Source: Halomonas sp. M20 | GTDB lineage: Bacteria; Pseudomonadota; Gammaproteobacteria; Pseudomonadales; Halomonadaceae | DNA: 64,000 nucleotides | Direction: 5' to 3' | Assembly (NCBI RefSeq): GCF_020622265.1 | Contig: NZ_JACNMQ010000008.1 | Span: forward strand, 85,772-149,771 | In this document: one piece after another, positions 35,291 through 44,072 of the stretch | Numbering within the stretch: position 1 is the stretch's first letter | How the letters are laid out: each line of letters starts with the position of its first letter | Notes under the pieces: model-generated | Database searches by the model: none | What the model saw: the letters and a program-made list of their open reading frames with translations, nothing else | What the model was told of the DNA's origin: nothing | Position numbers and translations under genes: made by a program

Positions 35291-36331
35291 TTAGTTGGGA
35301 CGATGTGCTTTTGCGGTTCCGTCATCCACTGCCTTTTTCTGCGGCGCGGTATCGGCTTTATTCATGACTTCTTCATACCAGATGTTGTGGTGTTCCTTGG
35401 CCCAGGTTTCGTCGACATAACCGGTCTTCATGGCCTCGAAGGCGCCTTCCATACCCAGGGTGCCGATGTAGATATGGCCCAGGGAAACCGCCATCAGTCC
35501 CAGGGAGGCAACGGCGTGGAAGACGTTCATCCACTGCATGGTGTCGCGGCTCTGGCCGAAGATGGGGAAGTCCATGACCAGGCCGGTGACCACCGCTACC
35601 AGTCCCACGCTGGCCAATATCCAGTACCAGGCCTTCTCGCCGCCGTTGGCGAAGCCGGCGGGCGGGTGCTGCTTGTTGATGATGCCACCACCCTGCTTGA
35701 ACCAGGTCAGGTCGTGCTTCTTGGGCAGGTTGATGGACAGCCACTTGGCCAGCACGATGATCAGTACCACGGCGAACAGGGGCCCCAAGTAGTTGTGCAC
35801 GAACTTGGTGCCGGCGATCATCGGTGCCCAGAAACCGTCGCCGAACAGCGGCCGGAAGATGAACTTGCCGAACAGCAGGTTCAGTCCGGTCAGGGCCAGC
35901 AGGATGAATAGCGTCGCCATGGTCCAATGCAGGGCGCGCTCCAAGGCCGTCCAGCGCAGCATCAGGCGTCCGGTGCGTGGCTCGTCCAGGGTCTTCTTGC
36001 CGAAGATCATGTAGAATACCGCCAGCACGACCAGCATGCCGAGGATGGCAATGGCGCCCGCGGGAGAGACCCAGTCGTTGCGTATCTGGCGCCAGGTCTC
36101 GCCGCTGGCATTGATCAGGTTGTAGGTGGAATCAGCCCGGGTGTCGATATAGTCATCGGTGCTGCCGATATCCTGCCAGGTCTCTTGAGAGGCCCCGCCG
36201 ATGGCCTGCTTGATTTCCGCTTCCGGGTCGGCGGCCAGGGCGGAGGTGGCAAATACGCAAGCCAGCAGCAACACAAGCGCCAAGCCCATCAGACGCCGAT
36301 ACCACAACAGGGGAGTGAGTGCAGAGGTCAT
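35291..36331 (-). CDS. fdhC: Formate dehydrogenase gamma subunit (cytochrome b556)
   Basis: A 346-residue membrane subunit. An N-terminal signal sequence ends near ALA (33); a periplasmic stretch of about 55 residues follows, then a helix (92-112) and the four-helix cytochrome b core. Histidines in ERALHWTMA, KFVHNYLGP and NVFHAVAS are the likely heme b ligands. It passes electrons from FdhB to quinone. It is last in the operon, 12 bp after fdhB. Confidence 0.9.
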   Translation of the reverse strand: MTSALTPLLWYRRLMGLALVLLLACVFATSALAADPEAEIKQAIGGASQETWQDIGSTDDYIDTRADSTYNLINASGETWRQIRNDWVSPAGAIAILGMLVVLAVFYMIFGKKTLDEPRTGRLMLRWTALERALHWTMATLFILLALTGLNLLFGKFIFRPLFGDGFWAPMIAGTKFVHNYLGPLFAVVLIIVLAKWLSINLPKKHDLTWFKQGGGIINKQHPPAGFANGGEKAWYWILASVGLVAVVTGLVMDFPIFGQSRDTMQWMNVFHAVASLGLMAVSLGHIYIGTLGMEGAFEAMKTGYVDETWAKEHHNIWYEEVMNKADTAPQKKAVDDGTAKAHRPN

Positions 36332-36343
36332 GGACTAGCTCCT

Positions 36344-36985
36344 TCAGGCTTGTCGGCTGGCGTCGTAGGCCATGCGATCGAGGTTCAGGGTCGCAGCCGT
36401 TTCGCTAGACTGATCGTCCTGCATCGGCTCCCAGGCGGCAAGCGACTGACCGCGTTTTTCCATGCGCTCGCGGAAGATATCCGTCAGCGCGTCCGTAGGG
36501 CCCGCCATCAAGGCCTTTGTAGCGCACATTTCCGCGCATAGTGGCAGCTTGCCCTCGGCGATACGGTTGGCGCCGTACTTCTCGTACTCCTCTTCCTTGG
36601 TATCGGCAGGGCCGCCGGCACAATAGGTGCACTTGTCCATCTTGCCGCGTTCGCCAAAAGCGCTCTGCTTGGGAAATTGCGGCGCGCCGAAGGGGCAGGC
36701 GTACAGGCAATAGCCACAGCCGATGCAAAGATCCTTGTCGTGCAGCACGATGCCATCGTCGGTCTTGTAGAAACAGTCGGTCGGGCATACCGCCATGCAG
36801 GGCGCATCGTCGCAGTGCATGCAAGCCACGGAAATCGACACCTCCGTGGGCTGACCGTCGTCGATGGTGACCAACCGGCGGCGCTGGATGCCCCAGTCCG
36901 TTTCGTTGGCGTTCTTGCAGGCGGTGACACAGCCGTTGCATTCGATGCAGCGTTCCGCGTCGCATACGAATTTCATCTTGGTCAT
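36344..36985 (-). CDS. fdhB: Formate dehydrogenase iron-sulfur (beta) subunit
   Basis: A 213-residue ferredoxin-type subunit with four four-cysteine groups: C13/16/19/23, C55/58/63/67, C87/90/93/97 and C119/122/150/154. These fit four [4Fe-4S] clusters linking FdhA to FdhC. The ATG at 36985 has an AGGAG Shine-Dalgarno; the codons up to 37003 are probably untranslated. No C-terminal membrane anchor is seen. Confidence 0.92.
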   Translation of the reverse strand: MTKMKFVCDAERCIECNGCVTACKNANETDWGIQRRRLVTIDDGQPTEVSISVACMHCDDAPCMAVCPTDCFYKTDDGIVLHDKDLCIGCGYCLYACPFGAPQFPKQSAFGERGKMDKCTYCAGGPADTKEEEYEKYGANRIAEGKLPLCAEMCATKALMAGPTDALTDIFRERMEKRGQSLAAWEPMQDDQSSETAATLNLDRMAYDASRQA

Positions 36986-37042
36986 AAAAATCTCCTCATT
37001 CACCGCGGTTAAGGCCGCGGCGCTCGCTGATGTCTTGAAGCA

Positions 37043-39898
37043 TCATGCGTTGGCTTTTTCTATCCGACACAGAGTGACCTTGGTTTCCTGCATCTGGGTG
37101 ACGCTGTCGTAGCCGTAGGTCGTGGCGGTGTTGGCGGATTCGCCGAGTACGTAGGGGGCGCTGCCTTCCGGATAACGATCGTGCAGGCTCTCGCCCTGGA
37201 ACATGCCGCCGAAGTGGAAGGGCATGAACACGACATCCCGGCCTACCCGGGGCGTAACCATTGCCTTGACCCGTACGCGACCCTGTTCGGCGCCCTCGAC
37301 CCACACCATGTCGTCGTTGGCGATGCCCAATTCCTTGGCCATCTCTGGGTTGATCTCGACGAACATTTCCTGCTGCAGTTCCGCGAGCCAGCTCATTGAG
37401 CGAGTCTCCTCGCCGCCGCCTTCGTATTCCACCAGGCGCCCCGAGGTCAGGGTGAGAGGGTAGCGGTCGCTGAAGTCCTCCTCCTGAATGGAGCGATAAA
37501 GTGTCGGTAGGCGGTAGAAGGATTGCATGTCCTCCCAGGTCGGATACTCCTTGACCAGATCTCGACGCGGGGTATAAAGCGGCTCCCGGTGCTTCGGAAT
37601 GGGGTCGGGAAAAGTCCATACTTCGCAGCGCGCCTTGGCATTGCCAAAGGGGGCGCAGCCGTGATCGATGACGACCCGCTGGATGCCCCCGGAAAGATCG
37701 GTCTTCCAGTTCTTGCCTTCCGCAGCGGTTTTTTCCTCGTCCGTGAGCTCTTCCCACCAACCAAGCTGCTTGAGCATCTCGGCGGTAAACTCCGGATAGC
37801 CATCGTTGAGATCCGAGTCCTTGCTGAAGACGCCATCCGCTAACAGGCTCTCGCCGTCGCGTTCGACACCGAAGCGGGCACGAAAGGTCAGACCACCTTC
37901 CTTGACCGGCTTGCTCATGTCGTAGAGCAGCGGGGTACCCGGATGGGCCATCTCGGAATTGCCCCAGCAGGGCCAGGGGAGGCCGTAGTATTCACCCTTG
38001 ATCGGACCGCTTTCCGCCTGCAGTGTTTCGAAGCTGAACGTGTGCCAGTTCTGCTGATGCATCTTGAGGCGCTCCGGGCTCTGCCCGGTATAGCCCACGG
38101 TCCACATGCCCTTGTTGAACTCTCGGGTGATATCCTCGACCAGAGGTTCGCTGCCGTTGACCTGGATGTTCTTGAACATCTGCTCGGCGAAGCCTAGCTT
38201 CTTGGCCAGCAGGTACATGATCTCGTGATCCGGTAACGCCTCGAACTGCGGCTCGATGACTTTATCGCGCCACTGCAGGCTGCGGCTGGTGTTGGTCACG
38301 CTACCGGTGGTCTCGAACTGGGTCGCCGCAGGCAGCAGATAGACGCCGTCGCTGCGATCGTGCATGACCGCGGCCACGGTAGGGTAAGGGTCGACGATCA
38401 CCATCAACTCGAGCTGACCCATGGCCTTTTTCATCTCCACGCCCCGGGTCTGGGAGTTGACCGCATGACCCCAGTAGAACATGCCCTTCAAGCTGGAGCG
38501 CTGAGAAATATTTTCTTCTTTTTCAAGAACACCGTCGATCCAGCGCGAGACGGTGATCCCATTAGCGTACATGGGCTTGCCGTCGGCATACTCGGTCTGG
38601 TCGAAACGGCTCTTGAGCCACTCTTCTTCCAGATCCCAGATCTTGCCCCAGTGCTGCCAAGCGCCTTCTGAAAGGCCGTAGTAGCCGGGCAGGGAGTGGG
38701 ACATCAGACCAAGGTCCGTGGCGCCCTGCACATTGTCATGACCGCGGAAGATGTTGGCACCGCCGCCGGAAACCCCGATGTTGCCCAGGGCCAGCTCGAG
38801 GATGCAGTAGGCGCGGGTGTTGTTGTTGCCGGTGGTGTGCTGGGTTCCGCCCATGCACCACACGACGCACCCGGGGCGGTTATCCGCGAGGCGTTTGGCA
38901 ACATCGTACATGTCCTCCTTCGACACGCCGGTGACCGACTCGACCACCTCCGGCGGGAAGGCGGCAACTTCCTCGCGTACCTTGTCCATGCCATAGACGC
39001 GGTTGTCGATGTACTCCTTGTCTTCCCAGCCGTTGTCGAAGATGTGCCACAGCAGGCCCCATACGTAGGCGACATCCGACCCCGGACGCAGGCGCACGTA
39101 CTTGTCGGCCTTGGCGGCGGTACGTGTGAAACGCGGATCGACGACGATGATGTTCGCCCCGCGCTCCTTCGCGATCAAAATGTGCTGCATTGCGATAGGG
39201 TGGGCTTCCGTGGGATTGGAGCCGATGAAGATGATCGACTTGCTGTTGTGCATGTCGTTGAGCGAGTTGGTCATCGCTCCGTAACCCCAGGTATTGGCTA
39301 CCCCCGCGACCGTGGTGGAGTGGCAGATGCGCGCCTGGTGATCGGTGTTGTTGGTACCGAACATGGCAGCGAATTTACGCATCAGATAGGCCTGCTCATT
39401 GCTGAACTTGGCCGATCCCAGCCAGTAGACGCTGTCCGGGCCATATTTGTCCCTCAGCTGGAGTACCTTATCGCCTACTTCTTCGATGGCCTGTTCCCAG
39501 GAAAGGCGTTTCCACTGGCCGCCTTCCAGTTTCATGGGATATTTCAAGCGACGGCTGGAGTGGCCGTGTTCGCGTAGCGATGCGCCTTTAGCACAGTGAG
39601 CACCACGGTTGACGGGATGATCGAAGGCCGGCTCCTGTCCGGTCCAGACGCCTTCCTGAACTTCGGCATAGGTGCCGCAGCCTACGGAGCAGTGGGAGCA
39701 GACGGTGCGCTTGACCTCGATCGGCGCAGTCGAAACCAGGGTTTTTTCCTTGGCATCCGCGCGGCGCATCATGGTGTTGCCCATGAAGCCCGCAGCAGCC
39801 AGACCGCCGGTCGTGGCGGCGCTGCGCTGGAGAAACTGGCGCCGGGAGATGCCCAGTCCCGGTTCGCGAGGCGCGGGGGATTTACGTGTCAGTCGCAT
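37043..39898 (-). CDS. fdhA: Formate dehydrogenase catalytic subunit, Cys type, Tat-exported
   Basis: A 951-residue molybdopterin oxidoreductase oxidising formate to CO2 on the periplasmic side. The Tat signal has SRRQFLQRS with RR at 19-20. The [4Fe-4S] cluster is held by C67, C70, C74 and C102. At the Mo ligand position the sequence is DHQARICHSTTV, so C192 replaces the selenocysteine of E. coli FdnG, with H193 beside it. The C-terminal molybdopterin-dinucleotide domain follows 800. No in-frame TGA is present. It lies between the small Tat gene and fdhB. Confidence 0.94.
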   Translation of the reverse strand: MRLTRKSPAPREPGLGISRRQFLQRSAATTGGLAAAGFMGNTMMRRADAKEKTLVSTAPIEVKRTVCSHCSVGCGTYAEVQEGVWTGQEPAFDHPVNRGAHCAKGASLREHGHSSRRLKYPMKLEGGQWKRLSWEQAIEEVGDKVLQLRDKYGPDSVYWLGSAKFSNEQAYLMRKFAAMFGTNNTDHQARICHSTTVAGVANTWGYGAMTNSLNDMHNSKSIIFIGSNPTEAHPIAMQHILIAKERGANIIVVDPRFTRTAAKADKYVRLRPGSDVAYVWGLLWHIFDNGWEDKEYIDNRVYGMDKVREEVAAFPPEVVESVTGVSKEDMYDVAKRLADNRPGCVVWCMGGTQHTTGNNNTRAYCILELALGNIGVSGGGANIFRGHDNVQGATDLGLMSHSLPGYYGLSEGAWQHWGKIWDLEEEWLKSRFDQTEYADGKPMYANGITVSRWIDGVLEKEENISQRSSLKGMFYWGHAVNSQTRGVEMKKAMGQLELMVIVDPYPTVAAVMHDRSDGVYLLPAATQFETTGSVTNTSRSLQWRDKVIEPQFEALPDHEIMYLLAKKLGFAEQMFKNIQVNGSEPLVEDITREFNKGMWTVGYTGQSPERLKMHQQNWHTFSFETLQAESGPIKGEYYGLPWPCWGNSEMAHPGTPLLYDMSKPVKEGGLTFRARFGVERDGESLLADGVFSKDSDLNDGYPEFTAEMLKQLGWWEELTDEEKTAAEGKNWKTDLSGGIQRVVIDHGCAPFGNAKARCEVWTFPDPIPKHREPLYTPRRDLVKEYPTWEDMQSFYRLPTLYRSIQEEDFSDRYPLTLTSGRLVEYEGGGEETRSMSWLAELQQEMFVEINPEMAKELGIANDDMVWVEGAEQGRVRVKAMVTPRVGRDVVFMPFHFGGMFQGESLHDRYPEGSAPYVLGESANTATTYGYDSVTQMQETKVTLCRIEKANA

Positions 39899-39916
39899 GG
39901 GGAGTCCTCTTGTTCT

Positions 39917-40141
39917 TCAATCGCGCAGAGTGGCGTAAAAGGCACGAACATGATCGGTTTCGTGATACTCCGGGCCGTCCGGATGCAGCGGATGGTCGCC
40001 TTCCTTCTCCTGGGCCTGGACGAAGGTGGCGCTACCAAGGCCCGCGGCAGCGGCCCCGGCCATGGTGCCAAGGCCCAGCACGCGAAGAAAACGACGGCGT
40101 CCTGGAGCATGGCTGGCGGGTTTGGTGATTGTGTGATTCAT
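39917..40141 (-). CDS. Formate-dehydrogenase-associated small Tat protein (FdhX-like)
   Basis: A 74-residue protein with a twin-arginine leader (GRRRFLRVLGLG, residues about 14-25) and a short tail rich in His, Asp and Glu (HPDGPEYHETDHVRAFYATLRD). This matches the formate dehydrogenase region TAT target family (TIGR02811) found just before fdhA in many proteobacteria. The role is not clear. The ATG at 40141 has GAGGAAA upstream. Confidence 0.85.
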   Translation of the reverse strand: MNHTITKPASHAPGRRRFLRVLGLGTMAGAAAAGLGSATFVQAQEKEGDHPLHPDGPEYHETDHVRAFYATLRD

Positions 40142-40194
40142 GGCAATTTCCTCAGCGCACTTTGTCAATATCGAGAACCAGACGGCAGTGTCGT

Positions 40195-40899
40195 TCAGGT
40201 TCTCGAGGGATCCTGTCGTGATATATCCGGAGCCGAAGCATCAATGGGCGGTGATGTTCCATCGGGGATGTTCAGCGCCCCTTCCTGTTGCAAAAATAGA
40301 TGACCCAGCTGACCGACGCTGGCATAGAATGGCGTATCGACGCGGGAAAGATCCACCATGAAATCGCTGCCCCAGGGAGCCAGGTGCCGCTGGAAAAAGA
40401 GCGCCTGCTGGTCAGGATCGCTTTCGATAAGCATGGCCATCACCTCGAGCATGGCAGCAATATGGTCTTCCGGTTCCTTGACATCCGGGGCGCGCTCATA
40501 GCCCAGCCGCTTAAGGTCGCGGCGCAGCTCCACCAACGGCATTTCCATCAGGGAACCGGTCAGATACCAGGACGCATAGGGCAGCAGTTCTCCCTGTATG
40601 ACCCCGATAAGATGGCGAAAGTGCGCTCGTTCCAGATTTTCCGGTTGCGCTGTGGACGCGGCAAGGGACAGCGCTCTCCAACAGGCCTGCAGATTGCCAT
40701 TGTCCTCGGCGACCTCGAGCTCTGCCAGAAAGCCGAGCAGATCCGCATCCGGCGCTTCTCTCAAAAGCCGTGCCAGCAAGCGATAGATATCGATACGCAG
40801 TCCGTCGTACCCGCTGAGACTGAGCGCCGCTTCGTCACTGGCTTCGGTCATGGAATCTTTCGCCAATTCACAGGCATCGTGGGTTCCTGTCATGCTCAT
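40195..40899 (-). CDS. TorD/DmsD-family redox enzyme chaperone
   Basis: A 234-residue helical protein of the NarJ/TorD family. The signature E-P-x-D-H (KEPEDHIAAMLEVMAML) is at about 150. Other typical parts are IDIYRLLARLL and FFQRHLAPWGSDFM. It probably binds the FdhA Tat leader and helps cofactor insertion before export. The ATG at 40899 overlaps the polyferredoxin stop (ATGA). Confidence 0.87.
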   Translation of the reverse strand: MSMTGTHDACELAKDSMTEASDEAALSLSGYDGLRIDIYRLLARLLREAPDADLLGFLAELEVAEDNGNLQACWRALSLAASTAQPENLERAHFRHLIGVIQGELLPYASWYLTGSLMEMPLVELRRDLKRLGYERAPDVKEPEDHIAAMLEVMAMLIESDPDQQALFFQRHLAPWGSDFMVDLSRVDTPFYASVGQLGHLFLQQEGALNIPDGTSPPIDASAPDISRQDPSRT

Positions 40900-42608
40900 A
40901 TCTTCAATTGGGCGTCGGGGTTGCGTGCCAGATCGCGCCATACATCCTTGACTCGGCAATCCTCGCACATCTCCAGGCGGCGGATCGCGTCGCCGGCAAA
41001 GTAAGGATGATCGACGAGCTTGGCCTTGATGCTGGCAATCGTACTGGAGGTGGCGAAGGGCTTGCCGCAGTTGATGCAGGCGAAGGCGTCTTCCTCCTTG
41101 CAGATTCGCGGGGTATTACGTGCGTCGAGATCGCCAAGAAATCCAGGCGCCAGGGTAATGGCATTCTCGGGGCAGGCGTTGTCGCACAGGCCACATTGCA
41201 CGCAGTCCGCTTCACGAAAACCAAGCCGAGGGGAGTCGTTGTCGCCTCCTCTAAGTGCCGGCGTCGGGCATACTGCAACACAGGCCATGCAGAGCGTACA
41301 GGCCGCCTCGTCCACCTTGATGGTGCCGAAAGGAGAGCCAGCGGGAACGGGGGCTCGTTCGGAGCTTGGCTGACCGAGACTGCCCAGATGATCGACGACC
41401 GCATTGAGTCGATCACGCTTGTTGGCTGCCAGGTCGGGCTCTTCCCGCGGCATCAGGCAAGCAAAACGCGCCGGGGCATCCCGGGCAGTCGGCGAATCAT
41501 CGATGATGATCACGCGTAGCGGGTCATGGCCGAGGGTGGAAAGCAGCGCCCGTGCCTGCTCGAGCTGATCGTCGATGAGTCGGGACAAGCTTTCGGGCAG
41601 CCCCGCATGATGCTGGATGCGCACTTCCGCCGCGCCGTCGGCCAGCGCCGCCAGCCAGTGTTCGAGACCGGCAGCGCCCAGTTCTTCCAGGGGAACGTCC
41701 AGTACATGCGGTGCGGCGGTCGTGGATTCTTTTTCGAGCCAGGCCTGATCGCAAAAACGCAGGACCGGGGCCGTGCCCCCGGCGTGTCGATAAACGCCGA
41801 GCAGACGTCGAACGAAATCGAGCTGACGCTGTGGCTGCGGCAGCAGGTACTGAATGGCGCCGGTAGGGCAGGCGCTAGTGCAGCTACCGGCCCCATGGCA
41901 GAGATAGGGGTCGATCTCGATCCAGGATTCGATACGCTGGGTGACGCTCTTGATGGCATCCGCAGGGCACACGTCCAGGCAGCGGGTACAGCCGCTCTGG
42001 CCGCGTCCGGCATGGGCGCAGATAGCATGGTCGATCTGAAAATACTTGGGTTTCTCGAATTCCCCCACGCTATCGATCAGGGTGGCAAGCGTTTCCTCGT
42101 AGGCGGCGCTTTCGATGTCAATGGCATGATAGCCCGGTGGAGGCAGTTGCAGATCGAGTTGTGCAGAACTACCCAGATCCAGCACCAGATCGAAGTGGTC
42201 GCGCTGAATACAGGCCTGAGCAAGGTTGATTGCGGAGGCGTCGTCGAGGGTGATCTGCGCCTGGAACGCCCCAAGATGACCGCTCAAGCGCAGGTGCCGG
42301 GTCTGGTAGCAGGGCAGTGCTACCGTGGCATCATAGGCTTGCTCCAGCTCTTCATCGCAAGCGCTATCGATTGATGTTGCAGCGGTAATCAACAGGGCGA
42401 TCGAACCGAGGGTGCCGACCTTCAGTAAATGCTGCGCAGCCATCCGCACATCACGCTCATTGCCGATGATCAGCAAATGCCCGTGACTCTGATAGCTGAT
42501 GCTGCTGGGGGCCAGATTGACCGGCCAGGAGACCTGCGCATAGGCCGTGTCTTTAGCCGCGCGATCGCGGGACGGATCCAGCGACGCAGCGGGAATACGA
42601 TTCGCCAT
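40896..42608 (-). CDS. Polyferredoxin-type 4Fe-4S protein of the formate dehydrogenase locus
   Basis: A 570-residue soluble protein. After an N-terminal part of about 190 residues come two cysteine groups (SGCTRCLDVCP, GAGSCTSACP), a long middle domain, two more (CTLCMACVAVCP, CVQCGLCDNACP) and a final CINCG and CEDC. At least four [4Fe-4S] clusters are expected. Such proteins sit beside FdhA/TorD genes in Shewanella and other gammaproteobacteria; an electron-transfer or assembly role is assumed, not shown. It overlaps the chaperone gene. Confidence 0.85.
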   Translation of the reverse strand: MANRIPAASLDPSRDRAAKDTAYAQVSWPVNLAPSSISYQSHGHLLIIGNERDVRMAAQHLLKVGTLGSIALLITAATSIDSACDEELEQAYDATVALPCYQTRHLRLSGHLGAFQAQITLDDASAINLAQACIQRDHFDLVLDLGSSAQLDLQLPPPGYHAIDIESAAYEETLATLIDSVGEFEKPKYFQIDHAICAHAGRGQSGCTRCLDVCPADAIKSVTQRIESWIEIDPYLCHGAGSCTSACPTGAIQYLLPQPQRQLDFVRRLLGVYRHAGGTAPVLRFCDQAWLEKESTTAAPHVLDVPLEELGAAGLEHWLAALADGAAEVRIQHHAGLPESLSRLIDDQLEQARALLSTLGHDPLRVIIIDDSPTARDAPARFACLMPREEPDLAANKRDRLNAVVDHLGSLGQPSSERAPVPAGSPFGTIKVDEAACTLCMACVAVCPTPALRGGDNDSPRLGFREADCVQCGLCDNACPENAITLAPGFLGDLDARNTPRICKEEDAFACINCGKPFATSSTIASIKAKLVDHPYFAGDAIRRLEMCEDCRVKDVWRDLARNPDAQLKI

Positions 42609-42802
42609 GTCACCTCAATTAGTTACGGTCTGAAAGATAGCGGCGAATGATTGCTGATTTTAGATGATCGCCAGATCAAAGCAGTCGCCGAAATCCTTTA
42701 TTTCAATAATATAAGCAGGCTTTGAACCTGGCCAGAGGCAGTTAAACTTCCATAAAAGGGAAGCCGATGGTAGCTCAGCCGTTCAAACCGTGCTGAATTG
42801 CG

Positions 42803-43480
42803 TCAAACTGACCGGTTAGTGGATCGTACTGGGTCAGAAGCGTTACCTACATTCTCCTGATCCATTTCATTACCGTTGTTATCAAGGTACTTGCTCTCAG
42901 TAGACGATGCTTCGGTACTTGAGCCATTCGCTTTCTCATCTGTGTCCTGTGTTTCCTCCGAGGCCGAGGTTACCGTCGGGGTTCCCTCGGGGAGGGTTTC
43001 ATCCATTGGCTCATCGGTCTCTTCGGTGAGCTTGCGCATCCAGCTTCTCAATTGCGCCGAGGTCTCGGTGCTGAGCTTGCGCATCTTGGTGAAATCGTGA
43101 TCGTAATCGTCGAGGCCATCCCGCACATTGTAATTCTCTGCCATGAACATGCGCCGCAGCGCACGACGCTTGAGCGCTGGACTGACATTAGCCTGTAAAA
43201 ACGCGCTGAAATCGCTCTCTGGTGCAAGCGTATCCGGATCAGGAAGCTCGGCATCGATGTGTTCCGGCTGACCATTCGGGGGAGAGTGAGACGCTTCCGG
43301 CGGGTTCGTCTGCGCCTGCTCTTCTTCTGAGACGAAGCTACCTTCCTGAGGGCCCTCTTCGTGCATTTGTTCCTGAACTGACTGCGTTGGCGAAGGGGGC
43401 GTGGCAGGAAGCTGTTCGTCGGAACGTTCCTCGGTTTCCAGACCACGCTTGCGCCTCGACCAGCGTTCGAAACGACTCAT
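42803..43480 (-). CDS. DUF3306 protein
   Basis: A 225-residue, very acidic and low-complexity protein. The family core is the N-terminal MSRFERWSRRKRG and the middle FLQANVSPALKRRALRRMFMAENYNVRDGLDDYDHDFT; the rest is Glu/Ser/Thr-rich. DUF3305 and DUF3306 genes travel with formate dehydrogenase loci, but their job is unknown. The ATG overlaps the DUF3305 stop (ATGA). A 194-bp gap without a clear terminator separates it from the polyferredoxin gene. Confidence 0.83.
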   Translation of the reverse strand: MSRFERWSRRKRGLETEERSDEQLPATPPSPTQSVQEQMHEEGPQEGSFVSEEEQAQTNPPEASHSPPNGQPEHIDAELPDPDTLAPESDFSAFLQANVSPALKRRALRRMFMAENYNVRDGLDDYDHDFTKMRKLSTETSAQLRSWMRKLTEETDEPMDETLPEGTPTVTSASEETQDTDEKANGSSTEASSTESKYLDNNGNEMDQENVGNASDPVRSTNRSV

Positions 43481-43911
43481 GCCTGATCCTCCCGGGCGCG
43501 GCCGGCACCCTTGCGCTTCTTCTTGCGTCCTTCGTCCGGCGCCTCGCCGTGACGTGCCAAATAGGCTTCCAACCACACCTGGATAGCCAGGGGCATGGTT
43601 GCATCGAGTACCAGCCAGTCACCGTCCATCCAGCCGGCAGCCACTTCCTGACTGGCAGTGATAGCGTTTGCCTTGCTCTGGTGTTCGCTCTGGTTCTCGC
43701 TACAGCGCACGAACAGGCGCGGCCTTTCAGAGGAGAGATTGTGGCGGTAAGCGAGTCGCTCGGTCATATATAGTTGCAGTTCGAGCACGTCAGGTCCCTG
43801 ATTGCCAGGTTCCAGTCTGGCAACGTGCCACTGGGTCATGCTGAAGCCCTTGACCGTGCGCTCAACGGCTTCAAGTTCGAGACTCAAGGTGCGTAGACTG
43901 CTGTTGGTCAT
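43477..43911 (-). CDS. DUF3305 protein
   Basis: A 144-residue soluble protein with the DUF3305 pattern: RTVKGFSMTQWHVARLE, YMTERLAYRHNLSSERPRLFV and ATMPLAIQVWLEAYLARHGE. The C-terminus is basic (GRKKKRKGAGRA), unlike its acidic neighbour, so the two might bind each other. The ATG at 43911 has a CAGGAGT upstream. It is the first gene of the minus-strand locus and is divergent from fdhD. Confidence 0.83.
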   Translation of the reverse strand: MTNSSLRTLSLELEAVERTVKGFSMTQWHVARLEPGNQGPDVLELQLYMTERLAYRHNLSSERPRLFVRCSENQSEHQSKANAITASQEVAAGWMDGDWLVLDATMPLAIQVWLEAYLARHGEAPDEGRKKKRKGAGRAREDQA

Positions 43912-44072
43912 GACAAGGTACTCCTGACAAGAACGGCTGGCGTTAACGGGCGTGCAACGCCTGGCTGGTCTGAGGGGGATTGTAACCGATATAGTGCTCA
44001 TGCCGCTTCGTGGTCTGGAGCCCGTTCATGATCTAGCGAGTTGGCAAACACGTTCTCAGGAGGATGCTTGTC

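Noticed and set aside
38696..39577. Long open frame opposite fdhA (293 codons)
   Set aside because: It is antisense to a strongly conserved gene, has no Shine-Dalgarno or recognisable domain, and reflects the codon bias of a GC-rich gene.
37043..39898. Selenocysteine codon in fdhA
   Set aside because: The frame reads TGC (Cys192) at this position and contains no in-frame TGA.
42609..42802. Separate promoter or terminator between DUF3306 and the polyferredoxin gene
   Set aside because: Only a weak CTTCC/GGAAG stem is seen; neither a T run nor a clear -35/-10 pair supports a firm call.
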